Both the position numbers and the translations under genes were made by a program. A model generated the notes under the pieces. That model had not been told where the DNA came from, did not search any database, and saw only the letters and a program-made list of their open reading frames with translations. Below, one piece after another: positions 25,750-35,461 of a DNA stretch of 64,000 bases. The stretch comes from Puniceicoccales bacterium (GTDB taxonomy: Bacteria > Verrucomicrobiota > Verrucomicrobiia > Opitutales > UBA953), in the NCBI GenBank assembly GCA_031256995.1, contig JAIRPL010000038.1:47542-111541 (forward strand). Direction: 5' to 3'. How positions within the stretch are numbered: position 1 is the stretch's first letter; each line of letters opens with the position of its first letter.

Positions 25750-27447
25750 ATGCTCACCCCCGGCATTATCGATCTCGCAGTAAAAAGGCTCACCTCGGAG
25801 GCCAAGGCCCTTCGTTCCGAGGGGGATGACGCCGCGGGCAGGAAGTCCGCCGAGCTTTTGCAATCCATCGCAAGCCTCGCGACGGAGATCGCGGCCGCCA
25901 TCCCCAAGGAGGAGGACCCGTCCGTGCGCGGAGAATTGAACAGCAGCCTGCTCCAAATACTGAACCTTCAATCCGAGATCTCCAGCCAGACGCCACCTCC
26001 CGAGGAGGACGGCTATTCCCTCCACCGGCTCCCCTCCGGCGCGGAAGTTTACACACGCCGGCTCCCCAACGGGCAGATTTCCGAAAATTATTACTGCCCG
26101 AAGTGTCGCGGCGTCGGCCGGACCGCCACATTGGAGTTTCGATTTGGCGGCGGCGGAAAGTACATCTGCCCCCGTTGCCAGAGCATCTACCCCAGCACCA
26201 CCCCGACGACGTCCATCCCACCGCAAACCCCGCCGCCGCCGCCTCCCCCCCCGCCGCCACCGATCGCCGAACCCCAAGCCGGGCATGTCAGGGACACCCC
26301 CTCCCGCGACGTCCCTGTGGCAAAGGCGCCACCGGCATGGCACATCAACCGCACGCCCCATGTCCAGATCGTGGATTTGCCCCGGCATTCCCCCGCCCAG
26401 CTCCGCCTCCGTCGCTGGCTGGCCAACTTTGGGCAAGGCGGCTTTTTCGCAAGCATCGCCATCCACGCCATCCTTTTCATCATTCTCATCACCGTTGTGA
26501 TCACCGTGCAACCGGCGCAAAAAGCCGAGGAAACGGTTTGGACGCCCGTCGGAAGCGGCGGAAAAAAGGGGGACAGGGAAACACGGATACAGATGAAAAA
26601 AACCATGAGGGAAGTCGCCCAAAACAGGCCTTCGCGCATCGCCTTGGCACGCGCCACGGGCATCGCCATTCCGGATTTGCCAGAGGCAAGGAGTTCCCTG
26701 TTCTCAAAAGAGAGCGGCATGACCGGGCCGGGTGGAGGCGTTTTCGGAAACGGCCCCGGCTACGGGTTGCCTGGCCAGAATAGCGGTTTTCTCCCCTCCT
26801 TCAGCATCATGGGGCTGAAAGTTTCCGCCAACAATCTAGCGGTCTATCTCGACAGCTCTGGAAGCATGATCCCCTACCTCCCCATGGTAAAAAAGGAGAT
26901 CCTGAGCAAATTCCCGGATGCGGACATCTATGAATATGACGGCATCCAAATCTCCGTAAAAGACGGAAAAGTGGAATATGGGCACAAAACCATCCAAGGG
27001 GCCTTCATGGATTCAAACAGGCTTCTTTCAAAGAAAGAAATCATCGAGCTTTATGGCAGCAATTTTAACAATGGCTCCGTGGGCGCCTGGGTGGACATCA
27101 TGCTGCACCAAGGATACGACGCGCTCATCATCTTTTCCGATTTCGAGGACGGAGTTCTGCAAAGTGACGAACGGCGCGGGCAGATCTTTGTCGAAAAACC
27201 CTTTGAGCGTGAAGACAAACGCAACAAGGCCGACAAGGAATGGGAGGAAGAATGGAAAAAGCTCTGCCGCACGGTGACTCATCCATCCACGCGCCGCCAC
27301 AGAATTGGCGGCATCCGCGTTGACGGCGGAGTCCGTTTCTATTTGTTCTCCATCAAGGAAAAACCCCAGCAAATATGGATGGACTGCGTCAAGGAATCCA
27401 AGGGGGCATACAAGGCAATGCCACATCTTCGCGTCGAAACGGAGTAA
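25750..27447 (+). CDS. Zinc-ribbon, single-pass membrane protein with von Willebrand A-like domain
   Basis: A 565-residue protein of no named family. An N-terminal helical part is rich in Ala/Glu. A two-CxxC zinc ribbon follows (CPKC about 115, CPRC about 140), then a polyproline run of 11, a single membrane span (FFASIAIHAILFIILITVVITV, about 232-253), a Gly-rich linker and a C-terminal domain starting LAVYLDSSGSMIPYLPMVKKEI (about 362). DSSGS is the metal-binding DxSxS of von Willebrand A folds. The TM-then-VWA layout recalls ExbD/BatA-like surface or periplasmic metal-dependent adhesion domains. The C-terminal domain would be periplasmic if the N-terminus is cytoplasmic. ATG 25750 is preferred over an upstream in-frame start. 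It follows murG by 93 bases. Confidence 0.8.
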   Translation: MLTPGIIDLAVKRLTSEAKALRSEGDDAAGRKSAELLQSIASLATEIAAAIPKEEDPSVRGELNSSLLQILNLQSEISSQTPPPEEDGYSLHRLPSGAEVYTRRLPNGQISENYYCPKCRGVGRTATLEFRFGGGGKYICPRCQSIYPSTTPTTSIPPQTPPPPPPPPPPPIAEPQAGHVRDTPSRDVPVAKAPPAWHINRTPHVQIVDLPRHSPAQLRLRRWLANFGQGGFFASIAIHAILFIILITVVITVQPAQKAEETVWTPVGSGGKKGDRETRIQMKKTMREVAQNRPSRIALARATGIAIPDLPEARSSLFSKESGMTGPGGGVFGNGPGYGLPGQNSGFLPSFSIMGLKVSANNLAVYLDSSGSMIPYLPMVKKEILSKFPDADIYEYDGIQISVKDGKVEYGHKTIQGAFMDSNRLLSKKEIIELYGSNFNNGSVGAWVDIMLHQGYDALIIFSDFEDGVLQSDERRGQIFVEKPFEREDKRNKADKEWEEEWKKLCRTVTHPSTRRHRIGGIRVDGGVRFYLFSIKEKPQQIWMDCVKESKGAYKAMPHLRVETE

Positions 27448-27767
27448 CAAGCACGGAAGTTTTCAGAATAACCCCCAAAGAGATTTTCTTCCTCAAAAAA
27501 TGGATTTTGTGAACATCCCTTGGAGAAATGAAAAAGTCGCCAAAATCTCGCCAAACGCGCCCGATCGCCACTTCCGCTTGCACCCGGTGGATTCCATCCG
27601 GTCCGCCCTCGGAAAAAGCACCCAAGATCCCTCGTAACCATTTGGGAACAAAGGTGTTCCGAGTTTCAAAAAAATCACTCCCCAATTCCGATCGTTTCGT
27701 GGAAATCCCGACAAAAAAACGAAACCGCCAATATCACTTCCAAAAAACATCCCTAAGGAAAACATCC
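27448..27767. other. Convergent intergenic region, nothing recognised
   Basis: About 320 bases between the ends of two convergent genes. The sequence is more A-rich than its surroundings and has no clear gene, tRNA or strong hairpin terminator. Confidence 0.5.
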
Positions 27768-28466
27768 TCATCCATTGCCATCCGATTCCCGCAATTCCTC
27801 CGTGGAAGTTGATGCCGGAAGCACGGAACCGCCTGACACCACCAGCTTCATGCCATCGGCCACCGACATTTTCAGAATTCGCACATCCGATTCACGGAAA
27901 ATCAAAAAATAACCACCCGTTGGATTTGGGGTTGTCGGCACAAAAACGTGCACGACAGGCTCGTCAAAACTTTCCGAAAGCTCGCTTTCCGAGCGATTGG
28001 TGACAAACGCGACCGTCCAGGCCCTGGGATGTGGAAACTGAACGAGCACCACCTGTTTGAAATTTTCCTTATTTTTCGAACCAAATGTCGCCACGATCTG
28101 TTTGATTGATGAGTAGACCGATTTGATGACAGGGACACGGTCAATGATTTTCTCCAATGTCTGGATTATCAATTTCCCGAAAAAATACCGGGACAACATT
28201 CCGACAAAAGTGACAAACAACACCACGACCAAGGCGGCCACGACAACCGCCGACTGCTCTATCCACATCTTCGCGGCGGCGCCCTCAGGGGACCCAATAT
28301 ACCTCAGCCATTCCTGGCTTCCCAAAAATTTTCCCCACAACTCGGTGACGACCCCCTGCGCGGGCTTGGCAAGAAAATTCACGCTCATCCGAACCACGTA
28401 AAACGTTAGGGCCACCGGCAAACACAGGAGCAACCCTGTGAAAAAAGCATTGCGAAATCCGCGCAT
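27768..28466 (-). CDS. DUF502 family membrane protein
   Basis: 232 residues. The start MRGFRNAFFTGLLLCLPVALTFYVV gives a first membrane span (8-27); a second is SAVVVAALVVVLFVTFVGMLS (about 70-92). The following region (IIDRVPVIKSVYSSIKQIVATF...VVLVQFPHPRAWTVAFVT and VHVFVPTTPNPTGGYFLIF) is the characteristic DUF502 core, whose function is unknown. Plant homologues (COV) affect vascular patterning, which says little about bacteria. The start at 28466 is chosen because the 32 upstream in-frame residues lack membrane or family character. It lies downstream of the SUI1 gene on the same strand. Confidence 0.9.
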   Translation of the reverse strand: MRGFRNAFFTGLLLCLPVALTFYVVRMSVNFLAKPAQGVVTELWGKFLGSQEWLRYIGSPEGAAAKMWIEQSAVVVAALVVVLFVTFVGMLSRYFFGKLIIQTLEKIIDRVPVIKSVYSSIKQIVATFGSKNKENFKQVVLVQFPHPRAWTVAFVTNRSESELSESFDEPVVHVFVPTTPNPTGGYFLIFRESDVRILKMSVADGMKLVVSGGSVLPASTSTEELRESDGNG

Positions 28467-28693
28467 AAGTAAGGGCCTGTCTGTCGAAAAGCGCCTCTCC
28501 GCACAAGGGCAAAACAGGCCGGAAACCAGACTCCCGCGCGGCATCCCATTGCCCGCAAACAATCCCCCTCTTTTTTCGTGGCACCGTTACATCGACCCAT
28601 GGCCGCCCGAAAAAAGATTGAAGGCCTGAAAAAACAGAATCCACAAGACAGCCTTTGATAAAATGCGCGACGCGGGCGGGCTGTCCGCGCGTG

Positions 28694-29071
28694 TCACAAT
28701 CCGGCAAGAATGACGGAAAGCCGCTGGCGTTCGTCGCCCTGCACCTCAAGGGTGGCGGGAAGACGTCCAACACTTCCCCCCGCCCCAAGGAGGCCCTTCA
28801 ACGTTTTCAAAAGAATCTGTTGCTCGACGGAAGAACGCGACTCAATACCAGGCCCGTAGAGCACCGTGACCGTCTTGCCGCCGCGCCCGGCCTTCTCAAT
28901 GCGCAAATGGATGGGCAATGGCTTTTTTGTCGATTTTCTCGTCTCCGCCGGCAACGCGGCAGCCGCGGTGGCAGCGGGTTTGGCATCGGGAAGGACGCCA
29001 AGGTCGAGCGTGGCAAACGGGTTCGCGCCAAACGTCGCGGCGCCATTGACAGGAATACGTCGGGTTTTCAC
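28694..29071 (-). CDS. yciH: SUI1/eIF1-like translation factor (YciH family), GTG start
   Basis: About 125 residues from a GTG at 29071. The C-terminal half (53-125) is an SUI1 domain: LRIEKAGRGGKTVTVLYG, LLKTLKGLLGAGGSV and LEVQGDERQRLSVILAGL match the bacterial and eukaryotic eIF1 fold. The N-terminal half is a short Ala-rich linker containing NPFATLD. Family members act on start-codon fidelity; the bacterial role is poorly defined. No ATG exists in the plausible interval. The alternative ATG at 29167 overlaps the end of the oxidoreductase and adds a low-complexity N-terminus. It sits between the oxidoreductase and DUF502 genes on the same strand. Confidence 0.78.
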   Translation of the reverse strand: MKTRRIPVNGAATFGANPFATLDLGVLPDAKPAATAAAALPAETRKSTKKPLPIHLRIEKAGRGGKTVTVLYGPGIESRSSVEQQILLKTLKGLLGAGGSVGRLPATLEVQGDERQRLSVILAGL

Positions 29072-29156
29072 GGGATTTTTACTCAAGGCACCACGGCACC
29101 GGACCGCCGGATCGAAAGCAACCGGCAGGCCGAAAAAAGGAAACCGGCCTTTCCTC

Positions 29157-30518
29157 CTAAATTCCATACGGCGCGCGGTAAACGGGGGAGAGCATGGCCG
29201 TGGCAAGCGGGTCATCTTTTATCGTTTCACTCACGGGGTCCCAGTGGATCGTGCGCCCCGTGGTGACGGCAATGAGGCCAAGGTGGCCCACGCTGGCGGT
29301 ACGGTGGGCGGTCTCGACAGGCGTGATGGTCTCGCCACGGGTCTTGATGCAATCAATCCAGTTTCGCCAGTGATTATGGCTCACATAGACATCGCGAATG
29401 GATTCCTCCGGCAGACTGCATTCCAAGATGCTCTTGTCCGAGGCTTCCAGCCGTTCACGGCTGACATAAATCCATTGGCCATCCTCCCCGTACCACTTGG
29501 TGCCATAGGAGGAATCCACGGTGACAACGGTGCCATCCGCGTAAGTGCAGTCGTAGCGATAGTTCTTGGGGGCATCCCATGGCGGGGTCGTGGCAAAATC
29601 GGCTTTTCCCGAGATCTTCACGGGGCCGGTGTTGTCAAAATTCAACCCCCATTGGGCAATGTCAAAGTAGTGGCTGACCCAATCCAGCAGGTTGCCGCCG
29701 CCAAAGTTGAGAACCCAGCGCCAGTTATAGTGAACAACATGCGGGTGATACTCCATCCACTGGGCAGGACCAACCCACATGTCGTAGTCAATGTTTGGGG
29801 GAGGCTTCCCAACGGAGCCTTTGAATTTCGACTCCACAACCTTCGCGTAATTACGCGCGTTCTCCGGGTGATTCCCCCAGAAACCAAGCGTGCCAACATG
29901 GGCGCGCTTGATCTTTCCGATGCGCCCGCTGCGCACAATTTGCACGGCGCGCAGAAAATCCCGCTTGGAGCGCTGCCACATGCCGGTTTGCCAGACGCGG
30001 CCATGCTGTTTGACGGCCTCGACTATGGCACGCCCTTCCTTGAGCGTGCGCGCAAGGGGTTTTTCGCCATAAATATCGAGTCCCTTGCGGGCGGCGGCAA
30101 CACACATGACCCCGTGCCAGTGGTCCGGCGCGGCGAGGATGACCGCGTCAAGACGCCCGTCGTCAAGAAACTCGCGATAATCGCGATACCCGCGCACGCT
30201 GGAGCAATTCCTGCGCCGCCGCGCCTCGCCAAGCCGGAACTCCAAGCGCTCGGAGTCAAGGTCGCACAAGGCGACGCCCTCAACATCCGCAAACGCGGTG
30301 CTGTTATAAAAGCTTTCCCAGCCCTGTTGCAGGCCAAGCACGCCGATGGCCACACGGTTGCTTGGCGCTGGGCGGGACCCATCGCGGCCGAGCGCGCTGG
30401 CAGGCACCAAGGCGGGGAAAAAGGCGGCGGCAGCCGTGGCGGCAGTGGCATTACGCAGGAACCGGCGACGAGAGTTGGCGAGGGGTCCGCCAACCACAAT
30501 TTTTTGCTCCTTGTGCAT
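29157..30518 (-). CDS. Tat-exported Gfo/Idh/MocA-family oxidoreductase
   Basis: 453 residues. A twin-arginine signal is visible (SRRRFLRNATAATAAAAFFPALVPASA, 16-42). The Rossmann domain follows (VAIGVLGLQQGW; VALCDLDSERLE; DAVILAAPDHWHGVMCVAAARKGLDIYGEKPLART), where EKP holds the catalytic lysine region. The alpha/beta domain contains GGGNLLDWVSHYFDIAQWGL. Such exported NAD(P)-dependent sugar or inositol dehydrogenase-like proteins are abundant in Verrucomicrobiota and Planctomycetota and usually act on carbohydrates; the substrate cannot be inferred. ATG 30518 is chosen because it places the RR motif about 17 residues in. No neighbouring sugar genes are present. Confidence 0.9.
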   Translation of the reverse strand: MHKEQKIVVGGPLANSRRRFLRNATAATAAAAFFPALVPASALGRDGSRPAPSNRVAIGVLGLQQGWESFYNSTAFADVEGVALCDLDSERLEFRLGEARRRRNCSSVRGYRDYREFLDDGRLDAVILAAPDHWHGVMCVAAARKGLDIYGEKPLARTLKEGRAIVEAVKQHGRVWQTGMWQRSKRDFLRAVQIVRSGRIGKIKRAHVGTLGFWGNHPENARNYAKVVESKFKGSVGKPPPNIDYDMWVGPAQWMEYHPHVVHYNWRWVLNFGGGNLLDWVSHYFDIAQWGLNFDNTGPVKISGKADFATTPPWDAPKNYRYDCTYADGTVVTVDSSYGTKWYGEDGQWIYVSRERLEASDKSILECSLPEESIRDVYVSHNHWRNWIDCIKTRGETITPVETAHRTASVGHLGLIAVTTGRTIHWDPVSETIKDDPLATAMLSPVYRAPYGI

Positions 30519-30699
30519 GGTGTGAAAAACAGGAGGCGCGAAAAAATGTTTCGTCCAAAACACCGCGCTCCCCGCCACCACGCCCCTGCCGCATGACGCC
30601 CCATTCCGCCCTCCTCCGCATGCGACAGCGGACAGAACCGCGGCAGCCGGGAAACGGGCGCCTGCGATTGCAGGCATTTTCAAAAAAATCAAAAAACAC

Positions 30700-30728
30700 T
30701 TGACGCGTGAAAAAAAATCCCTTGTATG
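30700..30728 (+). promoter_or_regulatory. Promoter of tRNA-Asp
   Basis: TTGACG at 30700 is followed by an A-rich spacer and a -10-like TTGTATG at 30722-30728. The start of transcription would fall about 10 bases before the tRNA. Confidence 0.55.
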
Positions 30729-30744
30729 CGCGGCCTTCACTTGA

Positions 30745-30821
30745 GGGGTGGTAGCTCAGTTGGTTAGAGCGCCTGCCTGTCACGCAGGAGGTCGCGAGTT
30801 CGAGTCTCGTCCATCCCGCCA
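30745..30821 (+). tRNA. tRNA-Asp (anticodon GTC)
   Basis: Complete cloverleaf. The acceptor stem GGGGTGG/CCATCCC has one G-U pair, with discriminator G and encoded CCA. The D-arm is GCTC..GAGC, the anticodon stem CCTGC/GCAGG carries loop CTGTCAC (anticodon GTC), and the T-loop is GTTCGAGTC. Confidence 0.96.
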
Positions 30822-30959
30822 CTTCAAGCAGCAGAGCCTCGTGCGAACAGCACGGGGTTTTTTGCTGCCCCCATTTTGCCAAGAGCCGATCCGTTTCGCC
30901 GCCCTTCCCGAGAAGCTCCTCGCCTCGCCGACACGACCGCTTACACACCCGTCGCAGAA

Positions 30960-31496
30960 ATGAACAACGCACCCAACGAGCCGGGGAGGAATCCGGCAGG
31001 GCTTTTTTGCGAAAACCCGGCCATTTCGTCCCCATGCCCAGAAACCGCGGCCCACAGCCTCGATGCCTGGCGGCGTGGCATCATCGTGCGCGCGGAGGCC
31101 GGGACGGCCGCCCTTGCCAGCCTCCTCGCCGAGCGGCTTCCCGTGAACACAACGCTCGCGCTCCACGGCGGCCTTGGCGCCGGGAAAACCACTTTCGCCC
31201 GCGCCTTTGCCCATGCGATCGGCGTCCGCGAGAACGTCACCAGCCCATCCTTTGCCATTTTCAACCTCTACGAGACCCCGGCCCGCCAGTTCGCACATGT
31301 CGACGCCTACCGCCTGGGCGCTCCAGCGGACGCCGACACGCTGTTGCTCTGGGACTTGCTGCGTCCGCCATGGACACTCCTTGTCGAGTGGCCCGAGAAC
31401 TTGGGAGACCGGCTCCCGCCCGACGCATGGCATCTCCACATCTCCCCCCTCCCCTTCCCCGCGCCCGCCTCCCACCGCCTCCTCAGGCTGGAATAA
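30960..31496 (+). CDS. tsaE: tRNA threonylcarbamoyladenosine biosynthesis ATPase TsaE
   Basis: 178 residues. P-loop GGLGAGKTTFARAFAHAIG is at 70-88, then VTSPSFAIFNLYE, HVDAYRLG and LLVEWPENLGDRLP, all TsaE hallmarks. TsaE works with TsaB and TsaD to transfer threonylcarbamoyl to A37 of ANN-decoding tRNAs. About 45 residues precede the core, longer than usual. The start ATG 30960 is preferred; the frame stays open further up without family similarity. It follows tRNA-Asp by 138 bases and precedes recN. Confidence 0.92.
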   Translation: MNNAPNEPGRNPAGLFCENPAISSPCPETAAHSLDAWRRGIIVRAEAGTAALASLLAERLPVNTTLALHGGLGAGKTTFARAFAHAIGVRENVTSPSFAIFNLYETPARQFAHVDAYRLGAPADADTLLLWDLLRPPWTLLVEWPENLGDRLPPDAWHLHISPLPFPAPASHRLLRLE

Positions 31497-31662
31497 AAAC
31501 CACCCCGCCCCATCCCCTCAAACCTCGCCAACAGCGCATCACACACCCCGGAACACCCCCCTTTTCGCGGACAGGCAGCTCGCATTTTTGGGCGTTGTCG
31601 CCACAGGCGTGACAAGCATCCTGCCGCGCCAAAAACCTCAAACGCCTGGTTTCCGCCTCTCA

Positions 31663-33342
31663 ATGCTTTGCTCCCTGCGCATCAAGAATCTCGCACTGAT
31701 GGACACTGCCGTGCTCGAATTCGGCGAGGGATTCACCGTCGTCACAGGCGAAACCGGCGCCGGCAAAAGCGTCCTCATCGGCGCGCTTTCCCTGCTGGCA
31801 GGCAACAGGGCCACGCGCGCCATCATCCGAAAAGGGGCGGAGACCTGCGAAGTCGAAGGTGTCTTCCAATTTGCAAACCCGGCCCCGCTCGACATCGCGC
31901 TAACCGCCTTGGAGCTTCCCCGCACAGAGGATGGGCAGCTGATCCTGCGCCGCACGCTCTCCCTCGCCAAACCGGCCCGCGTCCACGTCAACGGCGCGGC
32001 GGCCACACTCGCCCAATTGGAGGCGCTTGGCGCGGCATGGGTTGACTTCCACGGCCCTGGCGAACCCCAAAAACTTTTCCACGAGCACCATCAACTGGAG
32101 ATGCTGGATCTCTTCGCGGGCCAGGCCCACTCCGGACACCTCGCCGCCGTGGGCGCGTTGCACGGGCGCTGGACCTCCACGCTGCGCCGGATACGGGAGA
32201 TCCGTTCCCAAGGGAAGATGTCGGAGGACGAAATCGCCTTCATCCAAGGGCAGCTGGAGCGCATGAGCGCGCTGGATCTCTCCGATGAGGGCGTGGCCAC
32301 CTTGGAGCGCGACTTCAAAAAAGCCGCCGCCGCCGAAAAACTTGCCGGACTCCACGCCGCCATGAGTGCCGCCCTCGGCGACGAAGGAGGGGTCGCCGCC
32401 ATGCTTCCGGCCACACTGCGCACGGCCCGGGAAATCGCCACGCTGGACCCCGGGGCCGGCGAACTCGAAAACCGTCTGAACGCCCTGGCCATCGAGATCG
32501 CCGACATTCAGGACGACTACGCGCGCCTCGCAAAAAACATCGCCGCCACCGATGCAGCCTCGCAGGAAGAGACCGCCGCGCGCATGAATCAATGGCTTGA
32601 GTTGCGCCGCAAATATGGCCCTGCGCCCGAAAATGTGCGCGCCAAGCGTGACTCCCTGGTCGCGAGACTGGCCGCGCAAGGCGACATCGCCGGAGTGCTT
32701 GAGCAAGCCCAGGCCGAGGCCGAAACCCTTGAGGCGCAATTGCGCGCCGCGTCACGGGATCTCCATGCCACACGCGTCACCGCCGCCGCAAAGCTGTCCG
32801 CCGCCGCGACAAAAATGCTCGCCAAGCTCGGTTTCAAAAAAGCCGTCCTGAACATCCGCGTCACCGAGACCGCGCAACTCACCGAGACAGGCGCGACACG
32901 CTGCGAATTCCTCTTCCTGCCCAACGCCGGCCAGGATCTGCTGCCCCTCAGCCAAATCGCCTCCAGCGGCGAGACCGCGCGCGTCATGCTTGCCATCAAA
33001 ACCGTGCTCGTGTCCGTGGACAAAACGCCCGTGCTTGTGTTCGACGAGGTGGACGCCAACGTCGGCGGCGAGATCGGCGCGCAAGTTGGCCGCGAACTCG
33101 CCGCGCTGGCGGGAAAGCACCAGGTTTTTTGCGTGACACACCTGCCGCAAGTCGCCGCCCAAGGGCAGAATCACCACGTCGTCGAAAAAACACAGACGGA
33201 CGACCTCACAACCATCACCATCCACCCCGTCCACGCCACCCCGATCGCCCGCGAGCAGGAACTTGCCCGCATGCTGGGCGACCGCCACAGCGCCACCGCC
33301 CTCCAGCACGCCCGCGAACTCCTCTCCGCAGCCGCCCGGTGA
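31663..33342 (+). CDS. recN: DNA repair protein RecN
   Basis: A 559-residue SMC-like ATPase of double-strand-break repair, typical length. Walker A GETGAGKS is at 29-36 inside VVTGETGAGKSVLIGALSLLAG. A long coiled-coil middle region follows. The ABC signature LSQIASSGETARVMLAIKTVL is near 430-450 and Walker B VLVFDEVDANVGGEIGAQVG near 457. The H-loop is VFCVTHLPQVAAQG. It holds broken ends together and stimulates RecA-dependent repair. ATG 31663 starts MLCSLRIKNLALMD, the standard RecN N-terminus. Confidence 0.95.
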   Translation: MLCSLRIKNLALMDTAVLEFGEGFTVVTGETGAGKSVLIGALSLLAGNRATRAIIRKGAETCEVEGVFQFANPAPLDIALTALELPRTEDGQLILRRTLSLAKPARVHVNGAAATLAQLEALGAAWVDFHGPGEPQKLFHEHHQLEMLDLFAGQAHSGHLAAVGALHGRWTSTLRRIREIRSQGKMSEDEIAFIQGQLERMSALDLSDEGVATLERDFKKAAAAEKLAGLHAAMSAALGDEGGVAAMLPATLRTAREIATLDPGAGELENRLNALAIEIADIQDDYARLAKNIAATDAASQEETAARMNQWLELRRKYGPAPENVRAKRDSLVARLAAQGDIAGVLEQAQAEAETLEAQLRAASRDLHATRVTAAAKLSAAATKMLAKLGFKKAVLNIRVTETAQLTETGATRCEFLFLPNAGQDLLPLSQIASSGETARVMLAIKTVLVSVDKTPVLVFDEVDANVGGEIGAQVGRELAALAGKHQVFCVTHLPQVAAQGQNHHVVEKTQTDDLTTITIHPVHATPIAREQELARMLGDRHSATALQHARELLSAAAR

Positions 33343-33492
33343 ACACCACGACCTCCAGCAACACGAGACCGGAAAGCGCGCTTGCCGATCCAACCTCCGG
33401 CAATAGCGTGCGCCCTTTCCGTTTTTTCCGGCGCCCGTGACGGCAGCCACCACAAAACGACCCAGTCTCCCGATTTTTTCCCGCCGCCATCC

Positions 33493-34977
33493 ATGTCCAC
33501 AAACGAAAACCCTGAAACCTCACAAATCACCGGAAAGGTGAGATTCTTTAGCGGGGAGCAGATCCCTCTTGAGCTGCACAAGGTCCGTGTCGTGCAAAAG
33601 CTGCACCTCGTTCCCGTTGAGCGCCGCCTCGCCGCCATCGCCGAGGCCAGTTTCAACGATTACCAGCTTGGCACCACCGACATCTATCTGGACATGCTCA
33701 CGGACAGCGGGGTGAACGCCATGAGCGACAACCAAACCGCGGCGATGCACCGCGCCGACGACGCCTACGCCGGCTCCCAGAGCTTTTCACGCATGAGACA
33801 GGCCGTGGAGGACGTGCTCGGCAAACGCCTGCTTCTCCCGGCCCACCAAGGGCGCGCCTGCGAAAACATCATCTCGCGCGCATTCATCAAACCCGGCGAC
33901 ATCCTGCCGATGAATTACCATTTCACGACGACGCTGGCCCACATCATGGAAAATGGCGGGAAAGTCGTCGAAATCCTCCATCCGGACGCCCTTCAAATCT
34001 CCAGCACAAATCCATTCAAGGGCAACATGGACGTCGAACGCCTGGAACTCCTCATCCAGGAGGTCGGCGCCAGCAAAATCCCGTTCATCCGCATGGAGGC
34101 GTCCACAAATCTCATCGGCGGGCAACCTTTCTCCATGGCCAACCTCCGGGAGGTGCGGCGCGTCGCGGACAAATACGGCATCATGCTGGTGCTCGACGCC
34201 TCGCTCATCGGCGAAAACTGTTATTTCATCAAAAAACGGGAACCGGAATTTGCGAAAACCAGTGTCGCCGAGATTCTTAAAGCCATGTGCGACCTTGCGC
34301 ACCTCGTTTACTTCTCCGCCCGCAAGCTCAGTTCGTCCCGCGGCGGAGGCATCTGCACCAACGACAAGGCACTCTACGACAAGATGAAGAATCTCGTCGT
34401 CCTCTACGAGGGATTCATCACCTACGGCGGCATGAGCGTCCGCGAGATCGAATCCATTGCCATCGGCCTCTACGAAACCACAGACGAAACAGTCATTTCC
34501 CAAAGTCCGTCCTTCATTGAATATTTCGTCAACGAAGCCGTGAAACGCGGAATCCCAATGGTGACGCCCCCCGGCGGGCTTGGCGCGCATGTTGATGCTG
34601 GCGGCATACTTCCACACGTCCCCCGCGAGGAATATCAGGCGGGAGCCCTCGCCGTCGCCTACTATATCGCCTCCGGGATTCGCGGCATGGAACGCGGCAC
34701 CGTATCAAGCATTCGTGGCGCGGACGGCAAGGATGTGCTCGCCGACATTGAATTGCTGCGTCTGGCTTTTCCACGCCGCGTCTTCACCCTTTCACAGACA
34801 AAATACGCCGTGGACCGCCTTGACTGGCTTTACCAAAACCGGAACCTCGTCGGCGGCCTGCGCTTCGTCGAGGAGCCACCCGTCCTCCGCTTCTTCAACG
34901 GACGCCTTGAACCCACCTCCGACTGGCCTCAAAAACTCGCCGCCAAATTCCGCGCCGACTTCGGTGACAGCCTGTAA
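33493..34977 (+). CDS. Tryptophanase/tyrosine phenol-lyase family beta-eliminating lyase
   Basis: A 494-residue PLP enzyme of the TnaA/Tpl family, which splits tryptophan to indole or tyrosine to phenol, plus pyruvate and ammonia. Family features are FNDYQLGTTDIYLDMLTDSGVNAMSDNQ at the N-terminus, MEASTNLIGGQPFSMANLREV, LDASLIGENCYFI and YEGFITYGGMSVREIESIAIGLYE. The PLP lysine is expected at about K278 in FSARKLSSSRGGGI. Characterised TnaA and Tpl have SxKKD at this spot, so the active-site surroundings are variant and the substrate is uncertain. It stands alone, without a tnaC leader or tnaB permease. Confidence 0.85.
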   Translation: MSTNENPETSQITGKVRFFSGEQIPLELHKVRVVQKLHLVPVERRLAAIAEASFNDYQLGTTDIYLDMLTDSGVNAMSDNQTAAMHRADDAYAGSQSFSRMRQAVEDVLGKRLLLPAHQGRACENIISRAFIKPGDILPMNYHFTTTLAHIMENGGKVVEILHPDALQISSTNPFKGNMDVERLELLIQEVGASKIPFIRMEASTNLIGGQPFSMANLREVRRVADKYGIMLVLDASLIGENCYFIKKREPEFAKTSVAEILKAMCDLAHLVYFSARKLSSSRGGGICTNDKALYDKMKNLVVLYEGFITYGGMSVREIESIAIGLYETTDETVISQSPSFIEYFVNEAVKRGIPMVTPPGGLGAHVDAGGILPHVPREEYQAGALAVAYYIASGIRGMERGTVSSIRGADGKDVLADIELLRLAFPRRVFTLSQTKYAVDRLDWLYQNRNLVGGLRFVEEPPVLRFFNGRLEPTSDWPQKLAAKFRADFGDSL

Positions 34978-35461
34978 TCTCCCCCGTGCGGGAAAAGACG
35001 GGCGTGCCCATCGAATCTTTTTTTGGGCCATCCCCAAGGTCCGGATCGTGCACGCCGATCTGTGACCTGATGAGGAGCATGCCAAGGAGCGCAAGTCCTT
35101 GGCGCCGTGTTGAAATCAGCGGTGGCACGTAGAAAAGAGGCCGTTGCGGACAGCCGCCATCCGCAGCCCGGCAATTCCGACGGGAATCGTCATCCACGCC
35201 TCAAGCCATCATTGGCGTATCGAGAACGACACAAGAGTCGTCGCGGGCGCGTGTGCATTGGCGGGATCCCCATCCCCTCCAGCACGTTTTCCGCCCCGGA
35301 AACAGGAATTCCGCAAGTCTCTGCCGCCCATGCATTACGCGGCAGAGAATAGGACAATGATCCCCAAGGAGCCGGGAACGCTTCCGAGGAAACTTCGGCA
35401 GGAAACATTCCAGGCCACCAACCCCGGCGGGAAGAGTTTTCCCTTTTCCGCCCCCGTCCCA
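34978..35461. other. Convergent intergenic region, nothing recognised
   Basis: 484 bases between the 3' ends of the lyase and autotransporter genes. No gene or RNA is recognised; only a short GGGC/GCCC element followed by seven T near 35005-35027 hints at termination of the lyase transcript. Confidence 0.4.
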
